DNA from: Silene conica
Taxonomy: Eukaryota > Streptophyta > Magnoliopsida > Caryophyllales > Caryophyllaceae
Assembly: GCA_029255685.2 (NCBI GenBank)
Contig: CM055317.2
Span: 17,191,501 to 17,255,500 of the forward strand
Length of the DNA: 64,000 nucleotides
Direction: 5' to 3'
Shown: positions 1 through 12,223 of the stretch, piece after piece
Layout of the letters: each line of letters starts with the position of its first letter
How positions within the stretch are numbered: position 1 is the first letter of the stretch
Made by a program: the position numbers and the translations under genes
Notes under the pieces: generated by a model
The model's database searches: none
Seen by the model: the letters and a program-made list of their open reading frames with translations, nothing else
What the model was told of the DNA's origin: nothing

Positions 1-311
1 ATATTGTAAATTATTGAATAGGAAAAAAGGATTTGAGAAATAAGATCAAATACCTTATTTCTCAAATGCTATGTTTGGTAGCATTTAAGTAACTTATTCG
101 GTTAAATTAGCTAGTTGCCAAACATTGAAAAAAAAAGTATCTTAAATTTTGGTCAAAGCTATAATGGTTAAATAAGTTCCTTGAAATGCTTTGTTAAGTA
201 TAGCCTTACAAATTACTCTTACATTCAAGTTTTTTTTAAGATTCTGATCGGTATTTGAACGTTATTCGTTTCAATAAAGACAAAGGAATTATATGTAATA
301 TAAATAAATAA
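1..311. other. AT-rich intergenic sequence
   Basis: No convincing open reading frame, RNA gene or repeat boundary is visible. The stretch is AT-rich and ends at the edge of a MITE-like repeat. Confidence 0.5.
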
Positions 312-503
312 TAAGTCTCTTTTGTGACAGGTATATCTGTCACATGTTTGCGACGGGTCAAGTACACATACTTATTTTAGATAAGACAAAAATAAAAGTG
401 CATAGAAAATCACAAATTATTTGTCTTTATCTTCCCAAATGGGTTTTGTTTGACCCGTCACAAGATTGCGACGGATATTGCCATCACAAATGAGAATTTG
501 TGA
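312..503. repeat. MITE-like inverted repeat, 'TTTGTGACGG' family copy 1
   Basis: The two ends are imperfect inverted repeats. The left end reads TTTTGTGACAGGTATATC. The right end, reverse-complemented, reads CATTTGTGATGGCAATATCC, and both continue into a shared GTGACGGGTCAA-like core. Related ends occur near 19090, 41570 and 54586. It has no coding capacity. The superfamily is unclear because no clean target duplication was identified. Confidence 0.45.
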
Positions 504-670
504 TAAATAAATAGATTGTATGGATCATGTAAGCTAGGTGTAAGCTAAATAAAATGGTTAAGTGTAAGATAAATAGAGTGCATAAGTGTTAGGAGAAGTA
601 CCAAGTGTAGCATCAATTTGTGCAAAATGTATGATGCATGTTTATCACATACACTATCATTATCATTATA

Positions 671-1493
671 TCATTATATATATATAAGATTCCTGGAAAA
701 CTGTCTATGTGGCACAATGTGGATTCAGAATTAGGCTAATACAAGTCTCTCGTTCGATCTCACAATTTTAGTTTTTTAAAACAATCATGTTTAAACGAGT
801 TGATCATCTTTCCACATCAGCAAACTAAAACAAATACAAAACTGAAATTAATTGAGAATCACATAATTAATCGTGCGTAATTAATATAATCGTATTAATT
901 AATTTGGGTAACAATTCTCAAAACCTATTAAAAAAGCTACAATACTCATTGCAGTACCCAAGTGATCGCAATACCCAAGAAACCAATAATAATATTTTCT
1001 CTTTCCTACATTTTCATGAGATAAAAAAGTGTTGTATTGTGTATGTTGTAGTATTAATTCATTCATTCTGTCGTTCAATCTTGCATTGATAATAAAGTCC
1101 TACTGTTTGCTGCTTTCTCATACTTTTCTCCTTGTATTTTTTCTTCTTATTTTACTCTATTCCCTCTTTTTTTTATGAACATACATTAATTACAAAATAC
1201 CAATAACTACTAATCATCAATTTTATGAAACCCGTCACCTTTTCAAATTGTCTTCCAAAAACCTTTTACTTTCTCAATGTTGCTCGAAAATCTTAAAGGT
1301 CAACAACATCTTTTCTTTCTCCTCTTTTGTATTCTCAAGAAACTCCTCGAAAATCACAGCTCCCTTCCACCTATTAAGACCTAAAGTAGACATGTTGAAT
1401 AAATAAAATTTCTGGTTATATAATAACTATAATTTGTCGTCTTCTTTAAAAAAAAGTACACAACCCCGTGATTTTTTACGGGTGCTACACTAA
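671..1493 (+). mobile_element. Non-autonomous Helitron (candidate)
   Basis: The right end has a Helitron 3' signature: a short hairpin with stem CCCGT/ACGGG at about 1464-1483, followed 10 nt later by CTAA and then T (1490-1494). The left end at 671 begins with TC after an A and is followed by an AT-rich TATATATATAAGATTCCTGG segment and a GTGGCAC motif, as in many plant Helitron 5' ends. Insertion between A and T with no target duplication fits Helitrons. No replicase or helicase is encoded. The 3' end is firmer than the 5' end. Confidence 0.5.
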
Positions 1494-2355
1494 TGAATTG
1501 AAGGAACAGTGAACTAAAAAGCAACAAAGCGGTTATAATGAATAAGAAATAATGTGAAATTGGGTATAATGAAATATATAATTAAGTAACACCAATATGA
1601 ATTGATTTTTGAATAAGAAAAAACTCATACTATTAGAGCTGGCCAAATGTGGGTCAACCCGTTTGGCCCGCTTTGTTAGCGGGTTTGGTCACAAAAAAAA
1701 AATTAAAATAAGTAGGTACGGACAAGGAAATTAGGCCCGCTAAAATTAATGGACGGACTTGGACTAAATAAATTGTCCACGGACAACCCGTTAGACCCGC
1801 TACATAACCTAACAAAAGTAAATAAAAATAAAAACTGAAAAATATTGTATTCAAAATAGTATGTGTGTAATGAAGATTGGTTACGAGCTAAAGGTTATCG
1901 TTAGATAAATTTTTTGCTTACTTTTATTCTACCATTAAATTAGTAAATTCTCTCTCCAAATATATTTTTTTCTACTATTTTGTTATATCAGTAAAGTACC
2001 TATTAATATATATGTATAATATCTCATGATTCTCACGCGTTTCATAACGAGGATGAAGAGCAAGACATGGATAATGACAGATAAAGACGTGTCTTCCTCC
2101 ACTAATATTTTAAAGTGTTTTATTTGAGACTTTATATGAATGTTTAGTTACTATTTTGAAAGTTGTGAACCTGATCTTAACTCTTAAGTTGTAAGTTTAT
2201 TTTGCAAATTTGGTAATCATGATGTTTTTTTACCATTTTGTTGGTTTGATTTTTTAGTAATTAATTTCATTAAAAGCCCGCTAACCCGCGGGTTGGCCCG
2301 CTAAGGTATATAGGATGGGTACGGGCAATTATAGTAGGTCTGCCATAGCGGACAC

Positions 2356-4966
2356 TGTAAAACCCCTCACGGCAGCGGAAAATATAAACATGCAAACATG
2401 CCAAAATTTACGCGGAATTTAAACTTTAACATGCTTGATAAGATATGAGGTGAATTAACAAACTAAACATGCGGAAGTAAGCAAAACCTAGATAAGTATT
2501 TAAGTATATAAAAAACATAAGTACAAAACTGCAGCCCGGGATAGCATATCCCTACTGGCACCAAAATACTGTATGTAAAGTCTAGGTCTAGCTAAACGAT
2601 ATAAAGTGTAAGTCATCGATGAAATGCATCATCGCTCGCTAGCCCTGTAACCCCCTGCATCAGCCCTCATGTGCGCCACCGTCAGTGGGGAGTGACTAGA
2701 GTTCTCCTAGTCACCTATTGTCATAACATATAACATATAACAGGTTAATCATATCAGCATGCTCCACATAAACATCATTATGAGAAGCACGGCGTTCACC
2801 ATAATTCTACCATCTTTTATTCTATCAATATCAACGCTAATTACAACATATAACTACGACAACCACAGCATAAATAAACATGTCACCAAATAACAGTCAG
2901 CAAATGAGCTTGGTCAACAATTGACTCTACTCCAACTAAATAGGTCGACAATCGACTCTACTCCAACTAAATAGGTCGACAATCGACTCTACAACAAACG
3001 AGCTAGGTCAACCAAGTGACTCTACTCCAACAATATAGGTCGACAATCGACTCAACTAGACTAGTCGACAATCGACTCGGCTAGACCACTATGAGCAAGC
3101 CGACAATTGGCTCGACTATACCACTACAGAAGTCCACAATATCAGACTATAAAACCCCCTGGTAGGACGACGACAATCGACTGTCCTAGTCTAAACCTGG
3201 CCAGACTCTCAGGGCTTAGACAATCCACGTCCCCAATTCGACAAGTATCTCCGACTAAGAATACCCCCAAGACCCGAACTAGCTAAGAACGAGATACGCC
3301 CTAAGGCGGGCTGACAATCTAAAACCTGACCGTGAGGACCAAGCCACTACAGTCAACCAGCTACACAATGCAGTCAGGTGAGAATTCGGTAATATAGCAG
3401 CGCACAACAGTTCACATTCATCACACACTGTCATCTCAAAGATGTACAATAACTTAAGCTCGATAACATTCCATATATATCATTTATAAACATCCATATA
3501 ACACTCATCCGACTTCGGAATTATTCTGAGGCGAGAGCCGGTTTCCCTTCCGGTTGCCCAGCCGGGGGGGGGGGGGGGGTCTTTCTCCTCAAATTCATTT
3601 CCGAACCCAATACAAGTGCCGCCCAATTTCGGGGACTTCAAACAAGCATACAAATCATACGGAAGAAGAATCAATCAAAACCAACATGTGAAACAAAAGC
3701 TACAACAACTTTTAAGGGGAATATGGCTCTAAGCAGGTCTACCCATCGGCGGACGGTGGACCGGCTGGGAAACCCATCCTCTTCCTTCCAATTTCGACAA
3801 AAATGACCAAGGAGGGGCTCTCAGCCGGTGGACCGGCTGCCGACCACCCGGCAGAGAGTCCCATGACCCTCATACGCACATCAAAGCAAACAACTGAGAA
3901 AGGGCTCCCAGCCAGCTGACCGGCCGCCGGCCGACCGGCTGAGGACCCCTTTCCCAGCCTTTCCTTGAGCCTACACACAAGGCTCTCAGCCGGTTGGCCG
4001 GCTACGGCCCCCAACCGGCTGGGAGTCCCTGTTCCCAAAACCGCGTATTTCGACATATTGAAACTTATGCAAAACTCATAGGATCGTTCATACATCTAGA
4101 TTTCCACACCAAGCATAGATTACCCAGTAATTATACATCGTTCTCATACATATGCAATGGCTAAAGATCACATAAACACTCATCTTGTGATTAATTTCTC
4201 ATATCCGTCACAATTGCATACCAACATAAGATAAGCATGTTTGAGCATATGACCATCAATTTCATCTATTAAATCACATAAGGAACATATAAACTCAGTC
4301 CCTAACATGCTTCTAAGTTCATTCATCATCAAAGGTTCATAATTTACACAAAACACAACCATTAAACCAATTATCATGCTATTATAAACAATAAGGCCGA
4401 GTTACTCATAATAGTCACCTTAAGAGAGCAAATCTTCACTTTTAATCTTCTACAATGTAAGTATCCTTCTCCGGGTCGTCCAAGTCGGTACCTAAAAGCA
4501 TAAAACACGAGTTAAAGGGGATAAATTCGAGAATGAGCTAAAACAGCCCGCAAATGAAATGTACCAAATTGGAATTTGGAAGTGATAGAAGGAACGGGAA
4601 ACACGAGATGAAAGCGTAGGCGAAAACCTTGTGTCAATCGGAGTTGTAACGAATCCTCAAGGTCGAATTTTGTGAAGGTGAAGATATGAAAATGAGAAAA
4701 TGAAGATGTCTGATGTTTTTGTTGTTTCATCTTGAGCAACAAGGTATATGAGGTGTTAAGGAAATAAGGAGGAAGGTTCCCCTCACAATTTGTTTTATGT
4801 AAGATTTGAAACGGGTTTCACTTGAGTTGTTCGGGAATAAATGTAAACGGGGAAATATGTTACACTTTAAAATCAAAATCTTAGCTTTCCATTTAAATAA
4901 GAGATATACAATTCCGAAGACAACTTTAATATTAACATACGCTTTACGAAATTTAGGGATGTTACA
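2356..4966 (+). mobile_element. Solo LTR, probably Ty3-gypsy
   Basis: The sequence begins TGTAAAACCCCTC and ends GGGATGTTACA, giving TGTAA..TTACA termini. It is flanked by the exact 5-bp duplication GACAC (2351-2355 and 4967-4971). There is no gag or pol, no adjacent primer-binding site and no second LTR, so it is best read as a solo LTR of 2611 bp formed by LTR-LTR recombination. It contains tandem 'GTCGACAATCGACT' motifs (2930-3190), a poly-G run (3565-3580) and a CCGGCTGGGA-rich block (3745-4025). The gypsy call rests on length and the TGTAA..TTACA ends only. Confidence 0.72.
2930..3190. repeat. Degenerate tandem repeat inside the solo LTR
   Basis: The motif 'GTCGACAATCGACTCTAC' and variants recur about every 30-50 bp, for example at 2942, 2974, 3040 and 3062. 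The units have diverged, so this is an old tandem array within the LTR. Confidence 0.6.
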
Positions 4967-5056
4967 GACACGAGCATAAAAAAAGGCACGTTGGGCACTT
5001 TTTTATAGGTTAGGCCCGACACATGTCTAGCCCAAACCCGTAAACGGTCAGCTCTA

Positions 5057-5880
5057 TTACATATCAAGGCAAGCTAAGTTCACAAGACACTTCTATATTA
5101 CTTATCAACTTCTATTATATAAAACATAGTCCTTTCACAGCTTCACTCTATTTACTAATAATCTATTTCATTTGGGAGTTTTCATTATTTACCTTTCTAT
5201 TTTGAAAACGGTAATCATGGTTAATTTGATCACTCAGAAGCTTCCTTGTCCATTTGTGATTCAAAAAACTAACCATAAGGGAGCCTCTTTGATCTCCTTA
5301 GTTTTTATGTCGACCCCAAAGATAAAAGATGATCGGCGAGGAAGTATATTGTATATCATAGATTGTTATGTAGGACCATCTTATACATAACACCAGACTA
5401 ATAACACAAGATCCAAGTAAATTAGTGAACATAAGTGTACAAAAGTAATTTATTTTGAGAGCCCATTAATTTATTTTGATAAGTGTATTTAAATATGCCA
5501 GTATTCATCATAATATATAGAGTTGTCAAGATAAAGTTCAAATATACATAAATTACATGTTATTTATGAATTATTCTCCTTTTGGTCAGTCATATGCTAT
5601 AAAACGGTTATATAGGAGAGTTGTTGATTATATATTGTATTATATAAAATAATTTATTAAGAATTTTTACAGATTTTTGTAGTGAAAACACTACATTATC
5701 CGCAAGTTTTCGATCACCTGAGAATTGAGCGTAGAATCAACCCAAGGAAAACACGGGATCAGCTACGGCCCAATCACTAAGTATAATGGATAATTGGGCT
5801 TGAGCTAATCTCTTCAATTCAACTAGGACTTCTGTCAAGGCAGCTTTCCTTTTGGGCTTACGACTCTTCTTTAAACTTTA
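5057..5880. other. Intergenic sequence without a recognisable gene
   Basis: Short open frames here (for example 5172-5390) have no recognisable domain, signal or splice context. The stretch ends at a Helitron terminus. Confidence 0.4.
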
Positions 5881-6227
5881 TTAGTCTTAAACCCGTGCAA
5901 ATTGCACGGGTTTGCTATTTCAAATGTGGTTATTAACTTATTATCAAAAAAAGTAAAAATGATGATTCGGTTATGATTAAGGTATTACTTAATGTTTTTA
6001 TTATGATTTCATTTGCAATCACCAATTGGTCATAAAGATATGGTAATATAAACAATACAATTTGTATTCAAAAATATATCACATGTGAACATAATAGACA
6101 AAAAAGTGAAAAAAAAATTGTATAATCTTAAGTAAATGGTACCACTAAAACTTATGAAATATTTCTTTAGACTACATTATTTATTTTATTAGATATGTAC
6201 ATATCATAGACAAATCAAAACTTCAAT

Positions 6228-6301
6228 TTATTTACATTTATGACTCTTAAAAAAGCAAAGTAGATCCATTTACATTTGTGACTCTTAAAAAAGCAAAGCA
6301 G
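6228..6301. repeat. Two-copy tandem repeat
   Basis: The unit 'TTTACATTTRTGACTCTTAA' plus AAAAGCAAAG occurs twice in a row with one substitution. It has no coding relevance. Confidence 0.7.
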
Positions 6302-6981
6302 AAGTTGATCCTATATAAACACTGATCTTGAAGATAAAAATCGACCCCCACCCAGTTCATTTATTGTCAATGCAAAATATAAAATCACGAAATTTTTTTT
6401 CCCGACAAAGCGAGAAGGGACTAAATATTGTCTTTTGTCAAACTCTGACTTCTAATTAACATATCATCGCATCGAAATTTGCATGGGTTATTGATTAAGT
6501 TAGGACAATATAACATCATATTCGGGTAAGTTGTAAGTGTATGTTTGTTTTAGTAGCTAGTAAGATAAATGCCCTTATGATGGTTTTCTCATTTAAGATG
6601 GATTTATCTGTCTCAAGTTTTAAATGAGTCGAATATTATGAATAAGCGAGAAGTTAAAAGACTTCTGGACAAAAAACACAATGCAGGCGAAACACATACT
6701 TGATTATAAATGAAGTTATGAAAAATATTGTCGATTAATTTTTTTTATTAAGCAAGACTTTAAATTCTAAGATGAAATTTTCTAGTTTCAATTAACATAG
6801 TTACTTCAGGCTCGAAGGCTGTTATGACCGGTAAGCTCGTCGTAGTCCACTTCGAAATGGAATATTGTATGCTTATTATATAAAAATTATATTTATCATA
6901 CAAAATTAATAAAAGATTGGCTCCATGATTAGAACTAACACATAAGTCATTTGCATAAATTGATCCAGCTAGTTACCTACT

Positions 6982-6984
<3 letters not shown>

Positions 6985-7015
<31 letters not shown>
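6985..7015. repeat. (TG)n microsatellite
   Basis: An uninterrupted TG dinucleotide run of roughly 15 units lies inside the 5881-8537 Helitron candidate. Confidence 0.95.
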
Positions 7016-7017
<2 letters not shown>

Positions 7018-7400
7018 CCTAGCTTTTCAAAGTGTTTTTGGACTTAAAAACACTTTTGGCCAAACGCATCATTTATTTAAAAGTTAAAAATAATTTCTCA
7101 AAAATTCAATTATCCTCTTTTTCCTCATAAAAATAGAAGCAACAATTTGTTGTTTCTGATTCTTGAAAACTACTTTTAAAAATTAAGCTGTAAAAACAAA
7201 AAATTCATTTTTAATAATCTAAGCCAAACATGCTCTAAGTCATTTAAAAACCTACGAATTTAATCCGGAACAATATGATCTAGCAATTAACGCATAATCC
7301 TACACAGAGTCTCTATCTCATTTCCCGTTCTCAAATTGTCTATTGCCCTAATTGCCTTAATGTTCACCGCCATACAAATCCCACATTATATAAATACAAT

Positions 7401-7777
7401 CTAGGTAGCACGCACACTTCTCTTAATTAGTCGTCCTGTGTCCGACACCGTGTCCGACACTCGGACACCCGACACTCGTTGGACACATGGCTAAACATAT
7501 TATAGTTTAGACGAGAAATAAAATTTTAAAAAAGATCGATTGGAAGATGAGTTTGAGTGGAAAATGGGAATTAGTTATAGTAAAAGTCAAATTATACATT
7601 TACTTGTTTAGATTTAGCTTCAAATACATGATAAAAATAATATTATACGTTATTTATAAACATAAAATATATATTTCATTATATTTAAATGCCGTGTCCC
7701 GTGTCCTAAATTTCATGGGATGCCGTGTCCCGTGTCCGTGTCGTGTCCGTGTCCGTGTTCGTTTTGGTGCTACCTAG
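7401..7777. mobile_element. hAT-like non-autonomous element with GTGTCC repeats
   Basis: Perfect 11-bp terminal inverted repeats, CTAGGTAGCAC and GTGCTACCTAG, are flanked by the exact 8-bp duplication AATACAAT (7393-7400 and 7778-7785). An 8-bp duplication is characteristic of hAT elements. The subterminal regions consist of degenerate GTGTCCGACAC and CCGTGTCC repeats on both sides of an AT-rich centre (377 bp in all). No transposase is present. The open frame at 7547-7777 is only the repeat being read through. Confidence 0.75.
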
Positions 7778-8537
7778 AATACAATCATAAATTTAGGCTA
7801 TCGCCTCAATCTCACATTATTGTCTTTCAATTCTTCGTATGAGACTTGTTCTTTTCAATATCTATAGTCTTTCATTAAACCATTAATATTCATGCATGGA
7901 GAGAAAAAAAAAAGAATTAATTGAATACTTACAATAATTAAACATTTCCATTTTTACAGTATTATATATATGTGAATGTTCCATTTACACACTTTGTTTT
8001 TTTCTCATTTGTATTATTCTCAGATTATTGTTTGGCATAATTCTAATAACTTTTAATCTTCAATGAAAATAATTATTTTTTGTGCAATTTATAACAATTT
8101 GTTATTTTTTGCCATTTGTTCTTTCCGAGTTTTGCCCGTCACTCTTGAGTAATGATTGATTTATTGAAAAAGTCATTCACATAGTTTTTTTAAAAAATTT
8201 TGGTATATTTTTTCGTCTGCCATTTTTTCACATTTTTCGGCGTTTTAAGTCAATTCTTTATATTAGTAGTTAGTAGATTAATATTTTTCGTGAGCTACTA
8301 ATAATTGATAAGGTTATTGTTAAAAATAATGAAGTAGTGTTCTTAAATTAATAGTATAGTACTCCGTATATATCATATACGAATGTCATTCTTAGGAAAC
8401 AATTTAATCGGTATATGTATAAAATCAATTAAATCATTCCAAGAACATGAAGGGCTCACCGTAATTTTCTTTAAAAAATTGACTTTTAACCACAGGCTGG
8501 CACATCAGCGCTGTGTTTGTTGCTTTTATATATAGGA

Positions 8538-9014
8538 TAATCTGAATTTAACAGCATTGAGTTGAACTAAACTAAATAAAGTTGAACTGAACTAAAGTAA
8601 GAGTTATTTTGCGAAGAGATGAGTTAAATTGACTTTACTGCACTAACCTGAATATAGCTAAAATGAGCTAAAATTAAATTGGAAAAAATAGATCCTTATT
8701 TGGTTGTTCAACGGGAAAAAATATCATTATTTCAAATTCCCATGAATTTTATACACATTTTCTTTTTATCGCTCATAAACTGCCACCGACATTCAAGTAC
8801 AAGATCAAAATAGTTGCCTCTTCGTATTGACTAATTTTATGAATTCGTATTGTTTTCACCGTAAACAAAACCGCTCGCCTCTCCGTATTGATGACTATTA
8901 TATTTATCGTAATATCGTTAATGTTGTTTTGCATTCCAATCATTATTAAATTGATTTCAGTCATTGTTGCCTCTCCGTATTGATGACTAGTTGGTTTTGC
9001 ACAGTGCGCGAGGA
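8538..9014. other. Intergenic sequence with short repeats
   Basis: The stretch contains AACTGAACTAAA-like degenerate repeats (8560-8680) and the segment GCCTCTCCGTATTGATGACT twice (about 8876 and 8968). No gene is visible. Confidence 0.5.
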
Positions 9015-9403
9015 TCTATCTTATCTATATAATTACAAAAATATTTAGGAAGCCCTGATTGAGCCACGTCATCAACACATGTTTTTTTAATCTATCAAGT
9101 GGGACCCGCAAATTTTTTGATGAATTTCCTACGCGATAACTGCCTGATATTCGATATTGCATGCCTGACCATAGTTTTAGAAATATTACGTTACATTTGT
9201 GATATACTTTCGTAAACATTAAATAATGGATACACAAATACAGTTTATATAATATGAAATTAAATATTATATCATTTAATATATTAAAGCAACAGCCCGG
9301 TAACCGCTATTAGGTGACGTGTCGCGCTCATATCGATCGACCGTATAAAATACAGATTATGTACACAATAAATACCTAAAACAAAAAACTACCCACTCAT
9401 CGG

Positions 9404-9471
9404 GGGATTCAATCATGGGACCTATTGTCAACAATACTTCCGTCTTAACCACTAGACTAAGACATCTTCGA
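9404..9471 (-). repeat. tRNA-like (SINE head) relic
   Basis: On the minus strand a box-A-like TTAGTCTAGTGGTTAAGACG is followed about 30 nt later by a box-B-like ATGATTGAATCC. This matches the internal promoter layout of tRNA-derived SINEs. It does not fold as an intact tRNA gene in any obvious way. A related copy lies at 10722-10790. Confidence 0.4.
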
Positions 9472-10721
9472 TATCACCCTCTCTAATTTGTAAAAGTTAT
9501 TCCGTCCACACTATTTTCTATTTGTCTCGATATTTTCGTCATCTTAATTACTTGAATTTTTCCTAAACTGTAAAAATAGTACTCTGTACTTTTTATCAAC
9601 TTACTTTTAATATCCTCATAAATACCAGATTTTTGCAAAACATTTAATATCCAACCATATTTTTTAGTAATTATCATATAATAGTTTTTTTTTAACAATT
9701 ATTAATCACGGCATGTTTTTAGACATGATCGATTTTATGAAACTACTTTTTGGGTCACGGGTAAGAAGGGTCCGGAAATTTAAGGGGAAAAAAAACAATT
9801 TGATGAATGTAATATAACTATTAATGTAGTGGAAGAAAATATTCAATATTAGTAATGTTTTTTAGCATGTGTGAGATATTATAAGTTGCTTCAACACTAT
9901 AGTATACAAAACAAAGGTCAATATGATAGAAATGTCCGTCGAAAACGTCATTTGGTTTTGTTGCAAATGTAACGTTGGCCTTAAACATCCGTCACAATAG
10001 GTAAATTGAGACGAAATATTTCCTCCCAGAACAAAGATGACTCCGTCTCAACTCTCAATTGTCATATAAGAGTCAACATTATTAGGTGTTGTCGACTTTA
10101 TGTTACTATTGAAACATGACCGACTTTATATTACTACTCCGTAATTTTTAGGTTACCCGTAATAAGGGTTTGAAAATTTTGTATTGGAGAAATACAAACT
10201 AATAAATGTAATATATTAACAAATGTAGTTTCTAAAGACATTTTTCTATATTTTTAATGTTGTTGGCTATTGGCAAAACATTATAAATATTTTACACAAA
10301 TTATATGTGGCCCGTCACAATTTTGTATTATTTACAAACAATTTAATTACTTTTGAACGTCATTTATTAAAAGAGGATTTTTGAAAATAATTAATTTTTG
10401 TTATATTTTGCCATCTCTACGAAATATCGAAAAATTTGTGATAATTTTCATATTTTTTCTACTATAGTCTTTTAATTACCCGGTAATTCCTTTTTTTCCT
10501 GTCATTTTTCTTCGTCGGAGTCGTTTTAGGTTATACGTTGTTTTTGTAGATGTGATCTAATTTGGGGGATTAAATTAACTTACTTAGTTTGACGATGGCA
10601 GATTCGATTAATGGTAAACGACTTAATTTGCGAAAATGATTTGGGTGTTTAGCGTGAAAAAAGGCTCAATTATTTTTTGTTGGCTTAACGAAGCACGCAC
10701 TTGGTCGCATTACAATAGAGG

Positions 10722-10790
10722 GGAGGGGATCTCGAACCTAGGACCTATTGTCCAAGATAGCTCCGTCTTCACCACTGAACAAAGACATCA
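10722..10790 (-). repeat. tRNA-like (SINE head) relic, second copy
   Basis: On the minus strand TTTGTTCAGTGGTGAAGACG resembles box A and GGTTCGAGATCC resembles box B, with spacing like that of the copy at 9404-9471. The central part (CAATAGGTCC) is shared by both copies. No tRNA acceptor stem is apparent. Confidence 0.4.
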
Positions 10791-10868
10791 AAAAGACTCA
10801 ATCTATTATTAGACTATGCAATTCTCCAAATTAACTAATTAAGAAATAAACTTGATTAATGGTGGCAG

Positions 10869-10907
10869 GTCTATCTCCAAAGAAAATCAAGATGACAGCA
10901 TTATTTG
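10869..10907 (+). pseudogene. Exon-like fragment (captured?)
   Basis: A 39-nt open stretch lies between a good acceptor (GGTGGCAG) and a donor (G|GTATTG). It reads LSPKKIKMTALF in one frame. It sits between the Helitron ends and might belong with the exon-like fragment at 12224-12296, but the link is speculative. The parent gene is not recognised. Confidence 0.2.
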
Positions 10908-12223
10908 GTATTGTTTCTTATTTCGGTTGTGTTTGCTTATGATTTAAAGTGAAATCTAAAGATGTTTAACTTAGTTGATTATGAAATGACTGAATATCGA
11001 AAATTAGGGGTCGTTGTTTGATTTTTAATCCAAAAATTATAGTCAGAGTGATCCGAGATTAATGGTTGCAGAGGAGGTAAAAGATTTTATGCACAAGTTC
11101 GATTAGTGCAATACCATCTCTTTTTGATGTCTTAACATTTTTTTTTTATCTTCTTTGACATTTAGTTTTTTAGTTGTTGAATTTGTAGTGTTCAATTGTT
11201 CATATTCAGTTATACCAACATTTGACCCTCTTATAAGGTCATTATTACAGTTAGTTTCACCTTGCATAAATAGCTCATCTAATAGACCTTACAACTCTAC
11301 CAACATCTTCTAATAAGTTAGCTCCAAACTACTAAGCTTTAGAGGAAGGAGTTGAGAGTTTTCACAATTTTTAGTTTGTTTTGTAGTAGCCGCTAACAGC
11401 TTTAACAGAATAAAACCTTAACAGAATAAATAAAGTTGGCTATTGAAGTCTTGAAGAGGACGATAATGAAAATTTTAGGTAGGTAACTAGGGTTACCGTT
11501 CTTATAGATGAATACGAAGTAAGTGATTTGTGTATCCTACACGAATACGTGTCCAGGTGTCGGATTTGACTATTATATGAAAAAAATATCATCTTTTTGG
11601 TATAAAATTGAGTATCCAAGTGTCATACCTATGTCCAAGTGTCCAGTGTGCGATTGTCTGCGCAATATAGCTATAAGTATTGGTTGTAAAATTATGGTTA
11701 TGTTACTATCAATTATCACTACCAAATTAGGAAATGATCATTTTTAATTTGATTTAATCATTGTGAGACTACTATTTTAAGGCATACACCCTCCGACTCT
11801 AAATCATTCCATTTTTCAAAATTCATGATGTAGATTTTGAACAAATAGGTCAATTCAAAGGAATTAGACAGAATAATATGTACTAAATTTTATTACTCCG
11901 TATATTTTAATTTGTTTCACCTTACCAAATTAGCTAATACATATTGGAGGGCTCGAATTTTGTATACTCCGTCTTAGTTTGTAAAGGCGCGCCTTGAGTG
12001 CGCCTAAGATGCTCCATGGATGAGACACTAACCAAATCTCGCCTTGGTGCAACTTAGATTTCCTAGGACACATTAAATGAGACTTAACAGATTATTTGAA
12101 ATCTAATAAACCCTAGAACTTTCCAGAATATGCTACTGCATAAGCACTGCTGAAATGCAAATTATCTCACAATAAGAAAGTATGAATGTTACACTATATT
12201 AACATTTGGTGTTTGCATTCCAG

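Larger units (their letters stand above)
1634..5056. mobile_element. hAT-like non-autonomous element, split by a solo LTR
   Basis: The termini are inverted: TAGAGCTGGCCAAATG at 1634 and, reverse-complemented from 5056, TAGAGCTGACCGTTTACGGG. The subterminal regions carry repeated GGCCCGCTAACCCGCGGGTT-type motifs (about 1650-1680, 2276-2305, 5010-5040), a familiar look for hAT MITEs. The 2.6-kb sequence at 2356-4966 was inserted later. A clean 8-bp target duplication was not found at the outer ends, so the class call rests on the termini. Confidence 0.55.
5881..8537 (-). mobile_element. Non-autonomous Helitron (candidate)
   Basis: Read on the minus strand, the 3' end is a perfect hairpin, ACCCGTGCAAATTGCACGGGT (21 nt, at 5891-5911), followed by TTAAGA-CTAA and then T at 5880/5881. 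The proposed 5' end at 8537 reads TCCTATATATAAAAGC on the minus strand, then runs into a GC-richer segment with GTGCCAG. It is inserted between A and T. No helicase is present. The body holds a (TG)n tract and a GTGTCC-rich hAT-like element. The 5' end pairing is inferred. Confidence 0.5.

Noticed and set aside
904..1089. Small open frame MGNNSQNLLKKL
   Set aside because: Lies in AT-rich Helitron sequence with no domain, splice or promoter context; length is expected by chance.
2930..3190. Spaced repeats resembling a CRISPR array
   Set aside because: The genome is a plant and the units are degenerate and contiguous without unique spacers of fixed length.
3739..4095. 118-residue minus-strand frame in the GC-rich block
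   Set aside because: It is the CCGGCTGGGA-rich repeat of the solo LTR read as codons; repetitive Gly/Ala/Pro content and no known domain.
6985..7015. TG repeat as a regulatory element
   Set aside because: A plain microsatellite; nothing ties it to a gene.
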